From Deltaproteobacteria bacterium (GTDB taxonomy: Bacteria > Desulfobacterota > JADFVX01), in NCBI GenBank assembly GCA_029860075.1, contig JAOUBX010000009.1, forward strand, positions 1 to 64,000: a stretch of DNA of 64,000 nt, in the 5' to 3' direction. Shown here one piece after another: positions 50,064 through 58,660 of this stretch. The notes under the pieces were generated by a model, which had not been told where the DNA came from, did not search any database, and saw only the letters and a program-made list of their open reading frames with translations. Position 1 is the stretch's first letter, and each line of letters begins with the position of its first letter. Position numbers and translations under genes: made by a program.

Positions 50064-51579
50064 TTTTCTCCTCTATTTGTTTTGGTCTGCCTTCTGCTGT
50101 AGCCTGTTGCATCGTTGATGGTTGCAGTTGACTTTCTCCCCCTGATGGACGTTCAAATTCACGCTTAAAGGCGGTAATATTTACACGTAATTCCCCAAAA
50201 GCCTGTTTTAATGGGAAAATTGTGCTGTCAAGATCGGAACCAAGCAAGCTCTCACCTGTTTCCAGCAAACTGTCCAGTGTTGTCTGACCCTTTTCCAGCA
50301 CATTATAAAATGAGCTTCCTGCGCTTGAAACCGAACTTTTAAGTCCACCCATACCCTCTTTATCGGCTGCGCCAATAGTCATTGCCTGATCTCCAATGTC
50401 CTCAATTAACCGGACGCCGCCAGCCAGTACCGGTCGCATCGTTCCAAGAAGGGCCGAGACGCCTGCCAACTGGATTACTTGAGCGCCGATCCAGGCGAGG
50501 GCATCTTCGATTTTACGAAGTGTTTCTATAACAGGCGTCAGTATTTTTATAACCACTGTTCCACAATTTAGATCTTTTAAGGCTGTAATTGGTGATGGAT
50601 CACCCTCTTTTTGGGGTTTAAAGGCGATAACGACCTTATTCAGAGATTGAACCAGTTTCGTAATAGCACGGATCAGCTTTTCCAGTTCTTCTACTGCCGT
50701 TTTCAAAAAAGCCTCCAGGCCCGACATAATATTTTGACCGCTCATGTTCTTCCAGACGTCCTGCATATCCTTCCACACCTCTTTCAAGAGGCCTATCAAT
50801 TCAGTGCCGACAGTAAATAGCGCCACCATCCCTTTTACAATTCCCTGCAAATCAATACCTGAGAGTATCTCTTTCAAACTTTTGCCGGCAGCTGCAAATT
50901 TTTCCATTAAACCGCCAAGGGCGCCTTTTTCCTTAAGGCCTGTAAGCATTCCCCCCATTTTGTCGGGATCAAGGGCGCCTACCGCTTTAAAGGTGCCACC
51001 CAAATCATCAGCGGAGAGTGAGTCCACATTATCTGCCAATGCCCCTGCCAGGTCATCGGCGTTCATGTGATCGAGCAATTCCGGATTTTCTGCCAGGGCG
51101 CCGGAAAGATGGGCGGGATTTTCCAGCACAGCAGATGCGGCCATGGAATCCTCGGCCCAATTGTCGGCATCGGCAGCAACAGCGTCGTCTACAGCAGCGT
51201 CGGCCTGAGCCTGCGACTGGGGTGGTTCAATATATTCGCGCAATCGCAAATAAAATCGGTACCGCGATGCATAACCGGCCACCTGCCGAACCTTTAGATC
51301 TTCGATGATAACGTCCGTCAACTCCGTGCCGACGGCGATATCGGCAGCCATGGGCAGGGGATCGGCTTTTTCCTGTGCCTGACGCAATTTCTCCAGATCG
51401 GGCAGTACATCCGAACCGAAGAGAAGGCCTTCCAGAATAAGAGTAAGCGGTTCCCGCCCCAGATCCTGAAACACGCTCCCCTGTTGGTCCGGGACTCGCT
51501 GTTCAACAAGATTGTGGCTCTCTTCAGTGTAAACATCCTGAACACCGGCCAATTCCACTTTTCCGATTCGAATACTCAT
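50050..51579 (-). CDS. Hub-associated protein with DNA-circularisation/gpN-like N-terminus and long helical region
   Basis: 509 residues. The first 125 (VELAGVQDVYTEESHNLVEQ, FQDLGREPLTLILEGLLFGS, RYRFYLRLREYIEPP) resemble the Mu gpN / phage hub N-terminal domain. An Ala/Asp-rich repeat (ADDLAGALADN, ADDLGGTFKAV) follows, then long hydrophobic helices (LQGIVKGMVALFTVGTELIG). It overlaps the next gene by 14 bases. The helical part could act as tape measure or membrane-active segment; both are inference. Confidence 0.62.
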   Translation of the reverse strand: MSIRIGKVELAGVQDVYTEESHNLVEQRVPDQQGSVFQDLGREPLTLILEGLLFGSDVLPDLEKLRQAQEKADPLPMAADIAVGTELTDVIIEDLKVRQVAGYASRYRFYLRLREYIEPPQSQAQADAAVDDAVAADADNWAEDSMAASAVLENPAHLSGALAENPELLDHMNADDLAGALADNVDSLSADDLGGTFKAVGALDPDKMGGMLTGLKEKGALGGLMEKFAAAGKSLKEILSGIDLQGIVKGMVALFTVGTELIGLLKEVWKDMQDVWKNMSGQNIMSGLEAFLKTAVEELEKLIRAITKLVQSLNKVVIAFKPQKEGDPSPITALKDLNCGTVVIKILTPVIETLRKIEDALAWIGAQVIQLAGVSALLGTMRPVLAGGVRLIEDIGDQAMTIGAADKEGMGGLKSSVSSAGSSFYNVLEKGQTTLDSLLETGESLLGSDLDSTIFPLKQAFGELRVNITAFKREFERPSGGESQLQPSTMQQATAEGRPKQIEEKNDAN

Positions 51580-51635
51580 AATTTAATGGTCAATAGCTCT
51601 TTTTTGTAATAATCGGCTTTCTTAATTACAAATCC

Positions 51636-52670
51636 CTAAAATTCAATAAATGTTATGAAACCACTTTGAAGGTTTAACTGATGCCTCACATTTCTGACCC
51701 GAAGTCCTTTGCCGCCGGAAAAAGCCTGGGCAATGTTATAGTTATCCGGCAGTCCGCTAATGACAGCCCTGTCACCGGGCATGACAGCAGGACTGCCGTA
51801 AACCTTGATAAAGCCGGAAAGGAGTCGCGCAGCAACGGCCTTCATGCGGGCCTGGGCAATCGTTTCAACGGCTTCACCGGAACGAAGTATGGCCTGCGTT
51901 TCCCGAAGAGGGAAATCACCGGATTTACCTGATGTCACGTTACCTTCATCATCAATTTCAGCGTTGTGCTGCACTGATGAAAGATCATGGGTCAGCCAGA
52001 AATATTTATCTGCTCCCTCGGCGCCGGCGGCCCCCTCTCCCAAGACCTCGATGCTGTCTTGCAGGGCAGGAACTTTTTCCAGGGCCACTTCCAGCACGTT
52101 AAGCCCATATTCAAAACTATGCTCTTTTCCCGTTGTTTCCGGCCCTGTAAAGTTGATCTCTCCCTGACCGTCGGAATAAACGTCCCGGCCACATAACCGG
52201 GCCAGTGACTTTACATGATGGAGAGCGCCGGGGCCTTTGAACACGATAAATGACGGCAGGCCGGGGCATTCATCCAGTTTGCCCGGCGCAATGCCGGCCT
52301 GGCCGATCATATCGCCGACAATGTCGGTGATGGTCATCTCTTCATAAGCGGACTCTATTTCCAGTTGCCCCAGTTTAATCATGCTGTCAAAAGCGGTAAT
52401 ACACTGGGTGGCAGCTGTCCTTTTCACGGTGTCTACTTCCCCCGTAAAGACACGAATGGGCCCATCACCGCCATCGAGTTCTACCGTAAGGGCATCACCG
52501 GGAAGGGGCGGCTCATATTCAACATCTGCCAGTTCAACAATGCAGCATCCACAACCGCCGTCCATGCCCAAACGGGTTGACAATCCCTTAAGCAGGCGAT
52601 CTCCTTCCTTACTGTTACTGCCGGCCTGTTGAGAACCGATGGTTACGGTATAACTCAAATCAAGGGGCAT
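51636..52670 (-). CDS. Baseplate hub protein (late-control D / gp27 family)
   Basis: 344 residues. Features of gpD/gp27 hubs: a first beta domain (VELADVEYEPPLPGDALTVE, VFTGEVDTVKRTA), FIVFKGPGALHHVKSLARLC, GRDVYSDGQGEINFTGP and the C-terminal PAVMPGDRAVISGL followed by VRNVRHQLNLQSGFITFIEF. The hub forms the trimeric base on which spike and tube assemble. GGAGG precedes the ATG and overlaps the stop of the gene before. Confidence 0.86.
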   Translation of the reverse strand: MPLDLSYTVTIGSQQAGSNSKEGDRLLKGLSTRLGMDGGCGCCIVELADVEYEPPLPGDALTVELDGGDGPIRVFTGEVDTVKRTAATQCITAFDSMIKLGQLEIESAYEEMTITDIVGDMIGQAGIAPGKLDECPGLPSFIVFKGPGALHHVKSLARLCGRDVYSDGQGEINFTGPETTGKEHSFEYGLNVLEVALEKVPALQDSIEVLGEGAAGAEGADKYFWLTHDLSSVQHNAEIDDEGNVTSGKSGDFPLRETQAILRSGEAVETIAQARMKAVAARLLSGFIKVYGSPAVMPGDRAVISGLPDNYNIAQAFSGGKGLRVRNVRHQLNLQSGFITFIEF

Positions 52671-52673
52671 TGT

Positions 52674-53933
52674 TTATACCTCCAGCCCCTGCCGCCTGGC
52701 TGCCAACCTAAGGATATGGACGAGAGCCCCTTCCAGATCGTCCTGCTGACTCATGGTGAGGCCACTGTCCGACGACATTGATACATTGACATTAAAGGTG
52801 TTGTTAACGCGGCCTCCCGTTGTGCTATCTTCAGAAAAATCCGATTCAGGTACCGCCGGAAAGAACTGTTGCGTAAGGTCATAGGCCTTTTCCAGCACGG
52901 GTTCAATCCCTTTTGCAATGCCTTCCGATTGTTGCCGAATTTCCGGTGTTGAGCGGGCCGGGCGGGTGGAAGGTGTTAACAGATTATTTGCGGTGTTGCC
53001 TGTTGATACCTGACTCGCCCGATGGTCTGCCCCCGGAGGAAGTAAGGGCTGAGTTATCCCGTTTATATTATTGGCGTTCTCTTTTTTTAAAACAGGGACC
53101 GGCTTTAAGGGAACACCCACAGGCCTGTTGGGTTGTTTACGGTTTTCCGGCCGGCTATTTATCTTATTATTATTCAATGCCCCTTCCTTAAACTCGATTT
53201 GAGTCTCAATTCTGTCGGTTACGGCCGGAATGTCACGCCGCCGGCCCTGTTGAAAGTTGGAATTTGTTTTCTCTATATTGTTTATTTTTGAAAGAGGCGC
53301 GCCTTGTCCGGAAACATTTTCAGAAAGACCGGAAAGAGGCGGTAATACGGGAACCCTGTAAGGAAGCCATTGAGAACCGTCCTTTTGGGGGACTAAAGAC
53401 GGGCTGTTTTGGCAATTAAGTCTGGAATCATCACCTGCAGATTGAAGTATTTCAGTTTTCCCCCCTCCTTTTTTTAATGGCCGAAAGTTTTTTAGGCCCG
53501 GTGAAGGCTTACTTTCAGAAGGGTTATCCGAAGGAGGAGAGCCCTTCCTTTCAGGTGGAGAGGAAGGAACAGATAAGGGTGTTTCTTTTTGACCGTTTTG
53601 CCGCCTAAAGGCTTCATTAGCATTGCTCTGAAGGTTTTGGCTTTCAGCCGTCATGAGTTCTTTTGAAATACACTTTTCGTTATGAGAAAGTAATTCCAGC
53701 CTCTCCGGGGAGAGACCATTGCCAGGCACAGGAGGGGCGCAGCTACCGGCAGTTTGAGTCAATGCCTCTTGCCGATGGTTTAGGGCATCATTGATATATT
53801 CTTCCCCTTCCATGATACGGTCCTCATCAATCTCCCGATCCATGAGCCCCACAGCCTCATGGAGAGAGCGGCGAAAGGGCTCCAGCAGTCGGGCAACGAG
53901 ATTTTCACTCGAAATATGGAAATTGTCAGTCAT
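52674..53933 (-). CDS. Tape-measure-like protein, Pro/Ser/Asn-rich
   Basis: 419 residues. The N-terminal 60 residues are helical (LVARLLEPFRRSLHEAVGLM), the middle 290 are low in complexity and probably disordered (PSSPPERKGSPPSDNPSESK), and the end NNTFNVNVSMSSDSGLTMSQ followed by LEGALVHILRLAARRQGLEV is a C-terminal motif I know from phage tail-length proteins. Position after the chaperone-like gene also fits a tape measure, but the disorder is atypical. It starts within the TGATG overlap of the upstream gene. Confidence 0.58.
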   Translation of the reverse strand: MTDNFHISSENLVARLLEPFRRSLHEAVGLMDREIDEDRIMEGEEYINDALNHRQEALTQTAGSCAPPVPGNGLSPERLELLSHNEKCISKELMTAESQNLQSNANEAFRRQNGQKETPLSVPSSPPERKGSPPSDNPSESKPSPGLKNFRPLKKGGGKTEILQSAGDDSRLNCQNSPSLVPQKDGSQWLPYRVPVLPPLSGLSENVSGQGAPLSKINNIEKTNSNFQQGRRRDIPAVTDRIETQIEFKEGALNNNKINSRPENRKQPNRPVGVPLKPVPVLKKENANNINGITQPLLPPGADHRASQVSTGNTANNLLTPSTRPARSTPEIRQQSEGIAKGIEPVLEKAYDLTQQFFPAVPESDFSEDSTTGGRVNNTFNVNVSMSSDSGLTMSQQDDLEGALVHILRLAARRQGLEV

Positions 53934-54757
53934 CAGTCGTCCTCAAAGTGGAATACAACGGCATCGGCATATTGGCTCAGGCCCGATGATTGCGGGTGTT
54001 GAGCAGGCTCCTCAGGTTCCATCAAATCAATGAGCGCTATCAGGCGATCAACCTCGGCGGCGGGTGTTGCCCAGACCCGGGAGGGTGTCCAGCCGAGAGA
54101 TGCGCATAACTTCACGGTAGCTCGCGCATGTCCTGACAGAATCTTTGAATCACCGTCCAGGACCGATTGCGGCAGGAGTTGTTCAGGCGCATTGAGATTA
54201 ACGGCTGCCGTCATTAATCTGGCGGCAGCAGCAGGATCCAGTTCGCCGGGATCCATTGGCGGTTCCATCTTTTCGATACTGGCGCGAACCATTGCATCGA
54301 GGTAAGCAACTGCATCGATGGACTCTCCCCCTTCGTCATCGATCAAACAGTCCGACAAGGCCTGAAACCGTTCGGCATTGCTCCAGCTCTTTAATCGAAC
54401 TCGCGTTGGTCCCAGATCGAGCCAACCGTCTCTATTCGATTCAGCAGACAAGGTCTCATCAGTTTCAACGCCGCCGGCCCACCAGAGAGCCAGACCGGCC
54501 AGACCATCGCTGCTATCCGAATCAGGGCAGCAGCGGGACAGAACAAGCCGGCAAAACCGGTCCCTTGAAAGTTCCAGCCCCTTAGCCACAGGGATTATGC
54601 TTTGCCGCAATGCCTTCAGATGGTCACCATAGGTCCAGGGTAGAAAGGTAAAGGATTTCCCCTTTTTTATTGAAACCTCCATCGGTTCATGGAAACCGGT
54701 AAAAGAAACGGCATAGGAACATCCATCCACTACAATTGTTTGTGTCGCTGCCCCCAT
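53933..54757 (-). CDS. Probable tail assembly chaperone
   Basis: 274 residues between tube and tape-measure candidate, the position of tail assembly chaperones. The N-terminus (VVDGCSYAVSFTGFHEPMEV, FTFLPWTYGDHLKALRQSII) and a helical C-terminus (PAAAARLMTAAVNLNAPEQL) show no enzyme motif. A very acidic terminus FHFEDD overlaps the next start in TGATG. In many phages this gene is extended by programmed frameshift; no slippery run was found here. Assignment mainly by position. Confidence 0.55.
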   Translation of the reverse strand: MGAATQTIVVDGCSYAVSFTGFHEPMEVSIKKGKSFTFLPWTYGDHLKALRQSIIPVAKGLELSRDRFCRLVLSRCCPDSDSSDGLAGLALWWAGGVETDETLSAESNRDGWLDLGPTRVRLKSWSNAERFQALSDCLIDDEGGESIDAVAYLDAMVRASIEKMEPPMDPGELDPAAAARLMTAAVNLNAPEQLLPQSVLDGDSKILSGHARATVKLCASLGWTPSRVWATPAAEVDRLIALIDLMEPEEPAQHPQSSGLSQYADAVVFHFEDD

Positions 54758-54766
54758 GATGAAATC

Positions 54767-55159
54767 CTACTCTTCTCTGACACGTGTAGCGCTAAAGAGA
54801 TAAGTAGTGGCTGCCGTGCTGCTTGCGCTCATACTTAAAGACTTGGATTCGACAAAGCAGTCATCAAAGGAATAGGTGCGTTTGGCGCCATCATCACCAT
54901 CCCGTTTTTTCAGATTGGCAATGAGTTGGAATTTAGTTTGTTTTTCGAGATGGACATCAAGAAGCGGGTCGGCAGAATGAATGATAATTTCACCCTGAAC
55001 AGTGCGCAGACCGAAGTTGACATCGATCCGTTCACTGCTGCCGACGGCCCGAATATCATCGCGCTCCGTTACAACGCGAAAGGCCAATGATTGCAAACCC
55101 TCGATGATTTCTCCATCAACGAGAAGATTGCTTTTATTTGCTGAAAATACGGTTGGCAT
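54767..55159 (-). CDS. Contractile tail tube protein
   Basis: 130 residues, small beta-barrel type. NLLVDGEIIEGLQSLAFRVV, GLRTVQGEIIIHSADPLLDV, RTYSFDDCFVESKSLSMSAS and TTYLFSATRVREE follow the pattern of tail tube/Hcp-like proteins (inner tube, hexameric rings). Only one tube gene is present. AAGGAGG precedes the ATG. Directly downstream of the sheath gene with a 19-base gap. Confidence 0.85.
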   Translation of the reverse strand: MPTVFSANKSNLLVDGEIIEGLQSLAFRVVTERDDIRAVGSSERIDVNFGLRTVQGEIIIHSADPLLDVHLEKQTKFQLIANLKKRDGDDGAKRTYSFDDCFVESKSLSMSASSTAATTYLFSATRVREE

Positions 55160-55178
55160 ATCTCAATTACCTCCTTAA

Positions 55179-56618
55179 TCAAACCTGTACAAGTACGGTG
55201 GCATAAATAAAATCAATAGCGCGGACGGGACGGACGGCCATATCCACTCTCACAATTCCCTTTGCAAAATCGGCCTGTGATGAATAAACATCCACTTTGA
55301 AAGCAGGGTCTAAACCGTCTGTCGACGGCACAATGGCATTTTCCTTTTCCATCTGCACAAGGAATTCAATCAGTTTTTGCTTCAAAGCGCCGCGGCCATC
55401 TTCTGTATTTAAGCGGCCGATAAATAGCTCGCCAATCATCTTGACGCCGCGAACGGCCCTGTCTGCCACACGGCGAACACTGATCTGGTCCCCGTCGGTT
55501 GTGAGTCCACGAAGGACAATGATGCCCCGGCCACGCTCTTTCACAACAGGAACGACATTTCCTTTGAGCAATGTGCGCTGATCTTCCAGCCCAAGCCCTG
55601 AGGAATAGGCCCCGAGACCTGAGACATTCTTAAAGGTGGGAGAGTAATAATAATTGAGGCCCCCGATCATTCCGGCCACGGCGCCGGCCACACCATAAGG
55701 CGCCAGCAGGACGAATCGGTCGGAAACCAGGTTGGAGGCCATTTCCACCATCTCTTTGGGCTTCATGTCACGCTTTACCTGGCCAAAACCGATGCGCCCC
55801 TTGCTGTCCTCGCTCATTACCTGGCAGTGGGCGATAATCTCGCTGTTGATCTTGATGGCCTTTTCTGCTTTTACTCCTGCGTCCTGTATGGAGGCAAGTA
55901 CCATGTCCACATCCGGTTCGTTTACCAGCGCTTTCAGGGCATCACAGTAGTCCTTCTCTCCTGCATCTGCACCTCCTGAAAGCTTGTATACAACATCATC
56001 GGGTTGCAGATTTTCTTGAATTTGTACTTTGTCCTGAATATCTTCAATTGTTACGATGGCAGATGCGCCATAAGTTGTTACATTACCTGATTTGTCTGTA
56101 ACATCTTTTAAAACTGTGCCGACATAACGTGGATTCGCCTCTTTTCCTATGGAAGGACTCATGCTCAGGTTTCGATGCATTTCAAACTCGCCTGAACCGG
56201 GTCTCTCCATCTCCAGATCAAAGACGTTCTTATCGTCAGCTGTTTTACGTGAAGTAATTTTCACCTTTAGATCATTGGCCCAGGGCCCTGCCGCTCTGGC
56301 CACCAGCTTAAAGGCTTTTTTCTTTTTATCTTTATCTGCGTAAATTTGGACAGCAGCCTTTGTTCCTTTATCTTTTCCAACTGGAATTACAACCAGTTCA
56401 AAAACGCCGTTTTGCAGCGCCTGTTTCGCTTCAGGCATGCTATAGGCGCTGCCCGGCCCGAATACTTCAACAAAACGGCTCCAACTTGAAGCCCGTTCGG
56501 TCTCATCGGGAACCTTCTCGGTTATGCCGATGAGGCCCAGCACCCCAGACGGCGCAAGCTGGGGTGGAACTACTTCCTTAACGACAGCAACCTGAACACC
56601 GGGTATTATCCTGGTCAT
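55179..56618 (-). CDS. Contractile tail sheath protein
   Basis: 479 residues. Conserved sheath segments: TRIIPGVQVAVVKEVVPPQL, VLGLIGITEKVPDETE, SDRFVLLAPYGVAGAVAGMI, ERGRGIIVLRGLTTDG, DGDQISVRRVADRAVRGVKM, IGRLNTEDGRGALKQKLIEF and the terminal AIDFIYATVLVQV used in the handshake between subunits. It forms the outer sleeve whose contraction drives the tube. AAGGAGG precedes the ATG. First gene of the structural operon. Confidence 0.93.
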   Translation of the reverse strand: MTRIIPGVQVAVVKEVVPPQLAPSGVLGLIGITEKVPDETERASSWSRFVEVFGPGSAYSMPEAKQALQNGVFELVVIPVGKDKGTKAAVQIYADKDKKKKAFKLVARAAGPWANDLKVKITSRKTADDKNVFDLEMERPGSGEFEMHRNLSMSPSIGKEANPRYVGTVLKDVTDKSGNVTTYGASAIVTIEDIQDKVQIQENLQPDDVVYKLSGGADAGEKDYCDALKALVNEPDVDMVLASIQDAGVKAEKAIKINSEIIAHCQVMSEDSKGRIGFGQVKRDMKPKEMVEMASNLVSDRFVLLAPYGVAGAVAGMIGGLNYYYSPTFKNVSGLGAYSSGLGLEDQRTLLKGNVVPVVKERGRGIIVLRGLTTDGDQISVRRVADRAVRGVKMIGELFIGRLNTEDGRGALKQKLIEFLVQMEKENAIVPSTDGLDPAFKVDVYSSQADFAKGIVRVDMAVRPVRAIDFIYATVLVQV

Positions 56619-56654
56619 CTTTTAACCTCCTTTTCATAAACTCTAAAATGTTAC

Positions 56655-56838
56655 CTAGTTTTCATCCGGAAAGGGTGCTTTTTCGCAATCTCTGCGTCAA
56701 TCTTCGGCTTTGCTTGTGCGATGTACAGTAGTACATCTCCGCGCAAACCCTTGATTTCCTTGACCTTGCAAAAAATCCCTCCTTTCCGAATTGAAAACAT
56801 AGCTTTATTTATTATAGTTTCCGGATGAAAACTACCTG
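56655..56838. repeat. Long imperfect palindrome upstream of the sheath gene
   Basis: Centred on GATGTAC-AGTA-GTACATC (56720-56737), symmetry extends through TTTGC/GCAAA, TCAA/TTGA and GGAAAGG/CCTTTCC to about 56655 and 56800. The terminal 17-mer TAGTTTTCATCCGGAAA (56656-56672) recurs perfectly inverted at 56818-56834. MITE- or REP-like; it occupies the sheath promoter region. Confidence 0.8.
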
Positions 56839-56919
56839 ATTATTGAGCCGGTACAACCGTCACATTTTCCGGTCCCATAGTTAAGGTTTTTTTCGGGTGG
56901 GCTCTGCCACCCTTCGAAT

Positions 56920-57342
56920 CTATTCGCAGTTTTCTATAGCATTCTCAAGGTTGCTGATCTGCTTTTGGTGACCTCTTCGGGCTTTTTCTATATCCTTCTT
57001 ATTTGCCCTTATAAATTTATTGGTAAAATAGCGGCCATCGAAAAATTCCATCACGTCTTTTCTGGACTCAATACAAACGTTAAATTTTTGAATTTTATCC
57101 AGCTTTTCATTATCAAGGTCATCGTCATCGCATTTTTCTATCTCGTCACATATTTCTTTCATTTCTGTATGAGCTTTTACACATTCTTCTTTTACTCTTT
57201 GTATTTGCTTGCCTTTATCAAGGCTTTCACATGATATCTCGTTAGCTGATGACTCAACTGACGAAACAATCAAAATACTTGAAACGCACCAAAGCACTAT
57301 TAACAAATAATTTATGACTTTATTTTTTGGTAAGTGAATCAT
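56920..57342 (-). CDS. Exported coiled-coil hypothetical protein
   Basis: 140 residues with a signal peptide (INYLLIVLWCVSSILIVSSV). The mature protein is highly charged and helical with several Cys (SCESLDKGK, EECVKAHTEMKEICDEIEKC, FNVCIESRK, IENCE), which may form disulphides. AAAGGAGATAATA precedes the ATG. It lies between small unknown genes and the sheath gene, perhaps as cargo or envelope factor of the tail system. No family recognised. Confidence 0.62.
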   Translation of the reverse strand: MIHLPKNKVINYLLIVLWCVSSILIVSSVESSANEISCESLDKGKQIQRVKEECVKAHTEMKEICDEIEKCDDDDLDNEKLDKIQKFNVCIESRKDVMEFFDGRYFTNKFIRANKKDIEKARRGHQKQISNLENAIENCE

Positions 57343-57553
57343 TATTATCTCCTTTACTTTCTATATACTGCAGAGATTATGTTTAGGTGTGTAATACCCG
57401 CCATTTTTCATTGTACCCTCTGTTTTGGTGCTTCTTTTGCCTTGGAAAATTAATTATGGTGGGTACAAAAGGAGTCCTAAACTGACCGGCTTGATGCCAA
57501 AAAGAAATGTAAGTTCAAAAACCTTTAGTAGAAGCGTCACCTGAAATTATTAC
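57343..57553. other. Non-coding stretch in the tail upstream region
   Basis: About 210 bases, AT-rich. An 8-bp inverted repeat TTGTACCC/GGGTACAA (around 57412 and 57462) is the only structure noticed. No promoter of confidence on the minus strand. Confidence 0.4.
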
Positions 57554-57808
57554 TTATATATTTCTATAATTTTGTCCAGGGTCGGCATCCAGCTGATCAG
57601 CTTGATTTTGAATTCCTAACAGGTTCTGTGTAACCGGATTAGGATTATGACCATTCGGTAGGTTTGCATTAATTCTGTTTAAAGAATCAGTTAATGCATC
57701 CCGAGTAAATTGTTGTGATAGTGGATGACTGTGAACCGCAAGATGTCTTTTGTAGTTTTGCGTATACCCTGTTGAACCGTATGTAATAGTAACTTTACAC
57801 CATGGCAT
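57554..57808 (-). CDS. Small hypothetical protein upstream of tail locus
   Basis: 84 residues, GAAAGGAGAA before the ATG. Tyr/Asn/Gln/His-rich (VTITYGSTGYTQNYKRHLAV, NANLPNGHNPNPVTQNLLGI), no signal peptide or membrane helix. No family recognised. Good ribosome site and strand shared with the tail genes support it as real. Confidence 0.55.
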   Translation of the reverse strand: MPWCKVTITYGSTGYTQNYKRHLAVHSHPLSQQFTRDALTDSLNRINANLPNGHNPNPVTQNLLGIQNQADQLDADPGQNYRNI

Positions 57809-57907
57809 GATTGTTCTCCTTTCAAAATTAAGTAATTTTTCGTACGCCCTATAAAATTAGATTTTGGCAGGCCGGGTAGTGGCCGCACTTCGAATCTATA
57901 TCAGGCA

Positions 57908-58096
57908 TTATGATTTTTCTTCTTTAGCTAAGAGATCCAGTCCGGCTTCATCAAAATCCAGGCCCAGGGCCTCACTTATCTTACGCACCAGGTCAATGGC
58001 TTCATTGATGGTCACCTTCCCGTCGGCCGCAATCCCGTTCAACTCTTCCGCCAGCATGCCTACCATTCCCATAACTTTAAAAGTATTAATACTCAT
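57908..58096 (-). CDS. Small helical protein upstream of tail locus
   Basis: 62 residues (FKVMGMVGMLAEELNGIAAD, GKVTINEAIDLVRKISEALG, LDFDEAGLDLLAKEEKS). The AADGKVTINEAIDLV segment is reminiscent of an EF-hand-like or DUF-type helical hairpin. AGAGAGGAAAA precedes the ATG, which overlaps the stop of a 30-codon frame as TAATG. No family recognised; same strand as the tail genes. Confidence 0.6.
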   Translation of the reverse strand: MSINTFKVMGMVGMLAEELNGIAADGKVTINEAIDLVRKISEALGLDFDEAGLDLLAKEEKS

Positions 58097-58188
58097 TAAT
58101 TTTTCCTCTCTTTCTCGATTAAATAATTTTTTATTTGGATTTTATTGATCTCCTCCCTGGCTTCATCGGTGAGGATTCTCATTTGCAT
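58096..58188 (-). CDS. Possible 30-codon ORF coupled to the next gene, maybe frameshifted
   Basis: Minus-strand frame of 30 codons (ILTDEAREEINKIQIKNYLI) that stops in the TAATG overlap with the following start. The frame stays open upstream as WLVQELV but has no start there. A good ribosome site (AAGGGGG, 58232-58240) and ATGs at 58231 and 58222 lie in another frame, so either a frameshift or a short pseudogene is possible. Confidence 0.35.
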   Translation of the reverse strand: MQMRILTDEAREEINKIQIKNYLIEKERKN

Positions 58189-58348
58189 GACCAGTTCTTG
58201 GACTAGCCATGTCTCTTTTCATCAAAATCATTACCCCCTTTCCCGTAAAAATCGCTTCCCTCTGGACTATGGCAGGGGGAAGAAAATGGAAAACTGTATT
58301 CCAGGTTGACGCTCTTCCCTTCTGCCCCTGACAAGTGCAACCACTAAG

Positions 58349-58363
58349 GCAATAGCTGTGCCA
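58349..58363 (-). promoter_or_regulatory. Sigma-54 (-24/-12) promoter upstream of the tail-associated genes
   Basis: On the minus strand TGGCAC-N5-TTGC matches the consensus at all ten conserved bases. Start would be near 58337, about 105 bases before the first ribosome site. A sigma-54 activator gene ends 300 bases upstream. Strongest sigma-54 site seen in the window. Confidence 0.8.
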
Positions 58364-58469
58364 TATACTTGACAGATCTATTTTTTAAGCTTAATAGCTT
58401 GATATTGAAAGATATTTTTTAATGTGAATTTATATCTCCAGCCCTGGGGGTATTTTTTGAGGGGAAAAG

Positions 58470-58487
58470 TGGAAACGATTGTTTCCA
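58470..58487. promoter_or_regulatory. 18-bp palindrome, candidate upstream activator site
   Basis: TGGAAAC-GATT-GTTTCCA, perfect 7-bp arms, about 107 bases upstream of the -24 element of the sigma-54 promoter, the usual distance for activator binding. A half site TGGAAAC recurs at 58649-58655, just past the activator stop codon. Confidence 0.6.
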
Positions 58488-58660
58488 TTCGCTATTAAAT
58501 TCGTCGGAAAGAAATGATTGAAGAGGATATAAAAAAAGAAAAGTACAAATAAATTAAAGGTTTACAAGGTGGTGCAGCGCGATTGATCTGTAAAAAAAAC
58601 CGACAGAACAGCCTTTTTTGTGGATGACATCCTTTTTTTGTCTTCCAATGGAAACAGGCG

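Noticed and set aside
39648-56618. Classical Afp/PVC-type extracellular injection system
   Set aside because: Only one tube and one sheath gene, separate hub and spike, no ATPase or toxin gene recognised; the order is closer to Mu/P2-type tails.
56880-56930. GGGTGG-N6-CCACCC hairpin as a terminator
   Set aside because: No U-tract follows on either strand; probably another dispersed repeat fragment.
57430-57446. Plus-strand TGGTGC-N5-TTGC as a sigma-54 promoter
   Set aside because: Two mismatches in the -24 element and no plus-strand gene downstream.
57691-57888. 65-residue minus-strand frame overlapping the 84-residue gene
   Set aside because: The overlapping gene has a strong ribosome site; this one has none.
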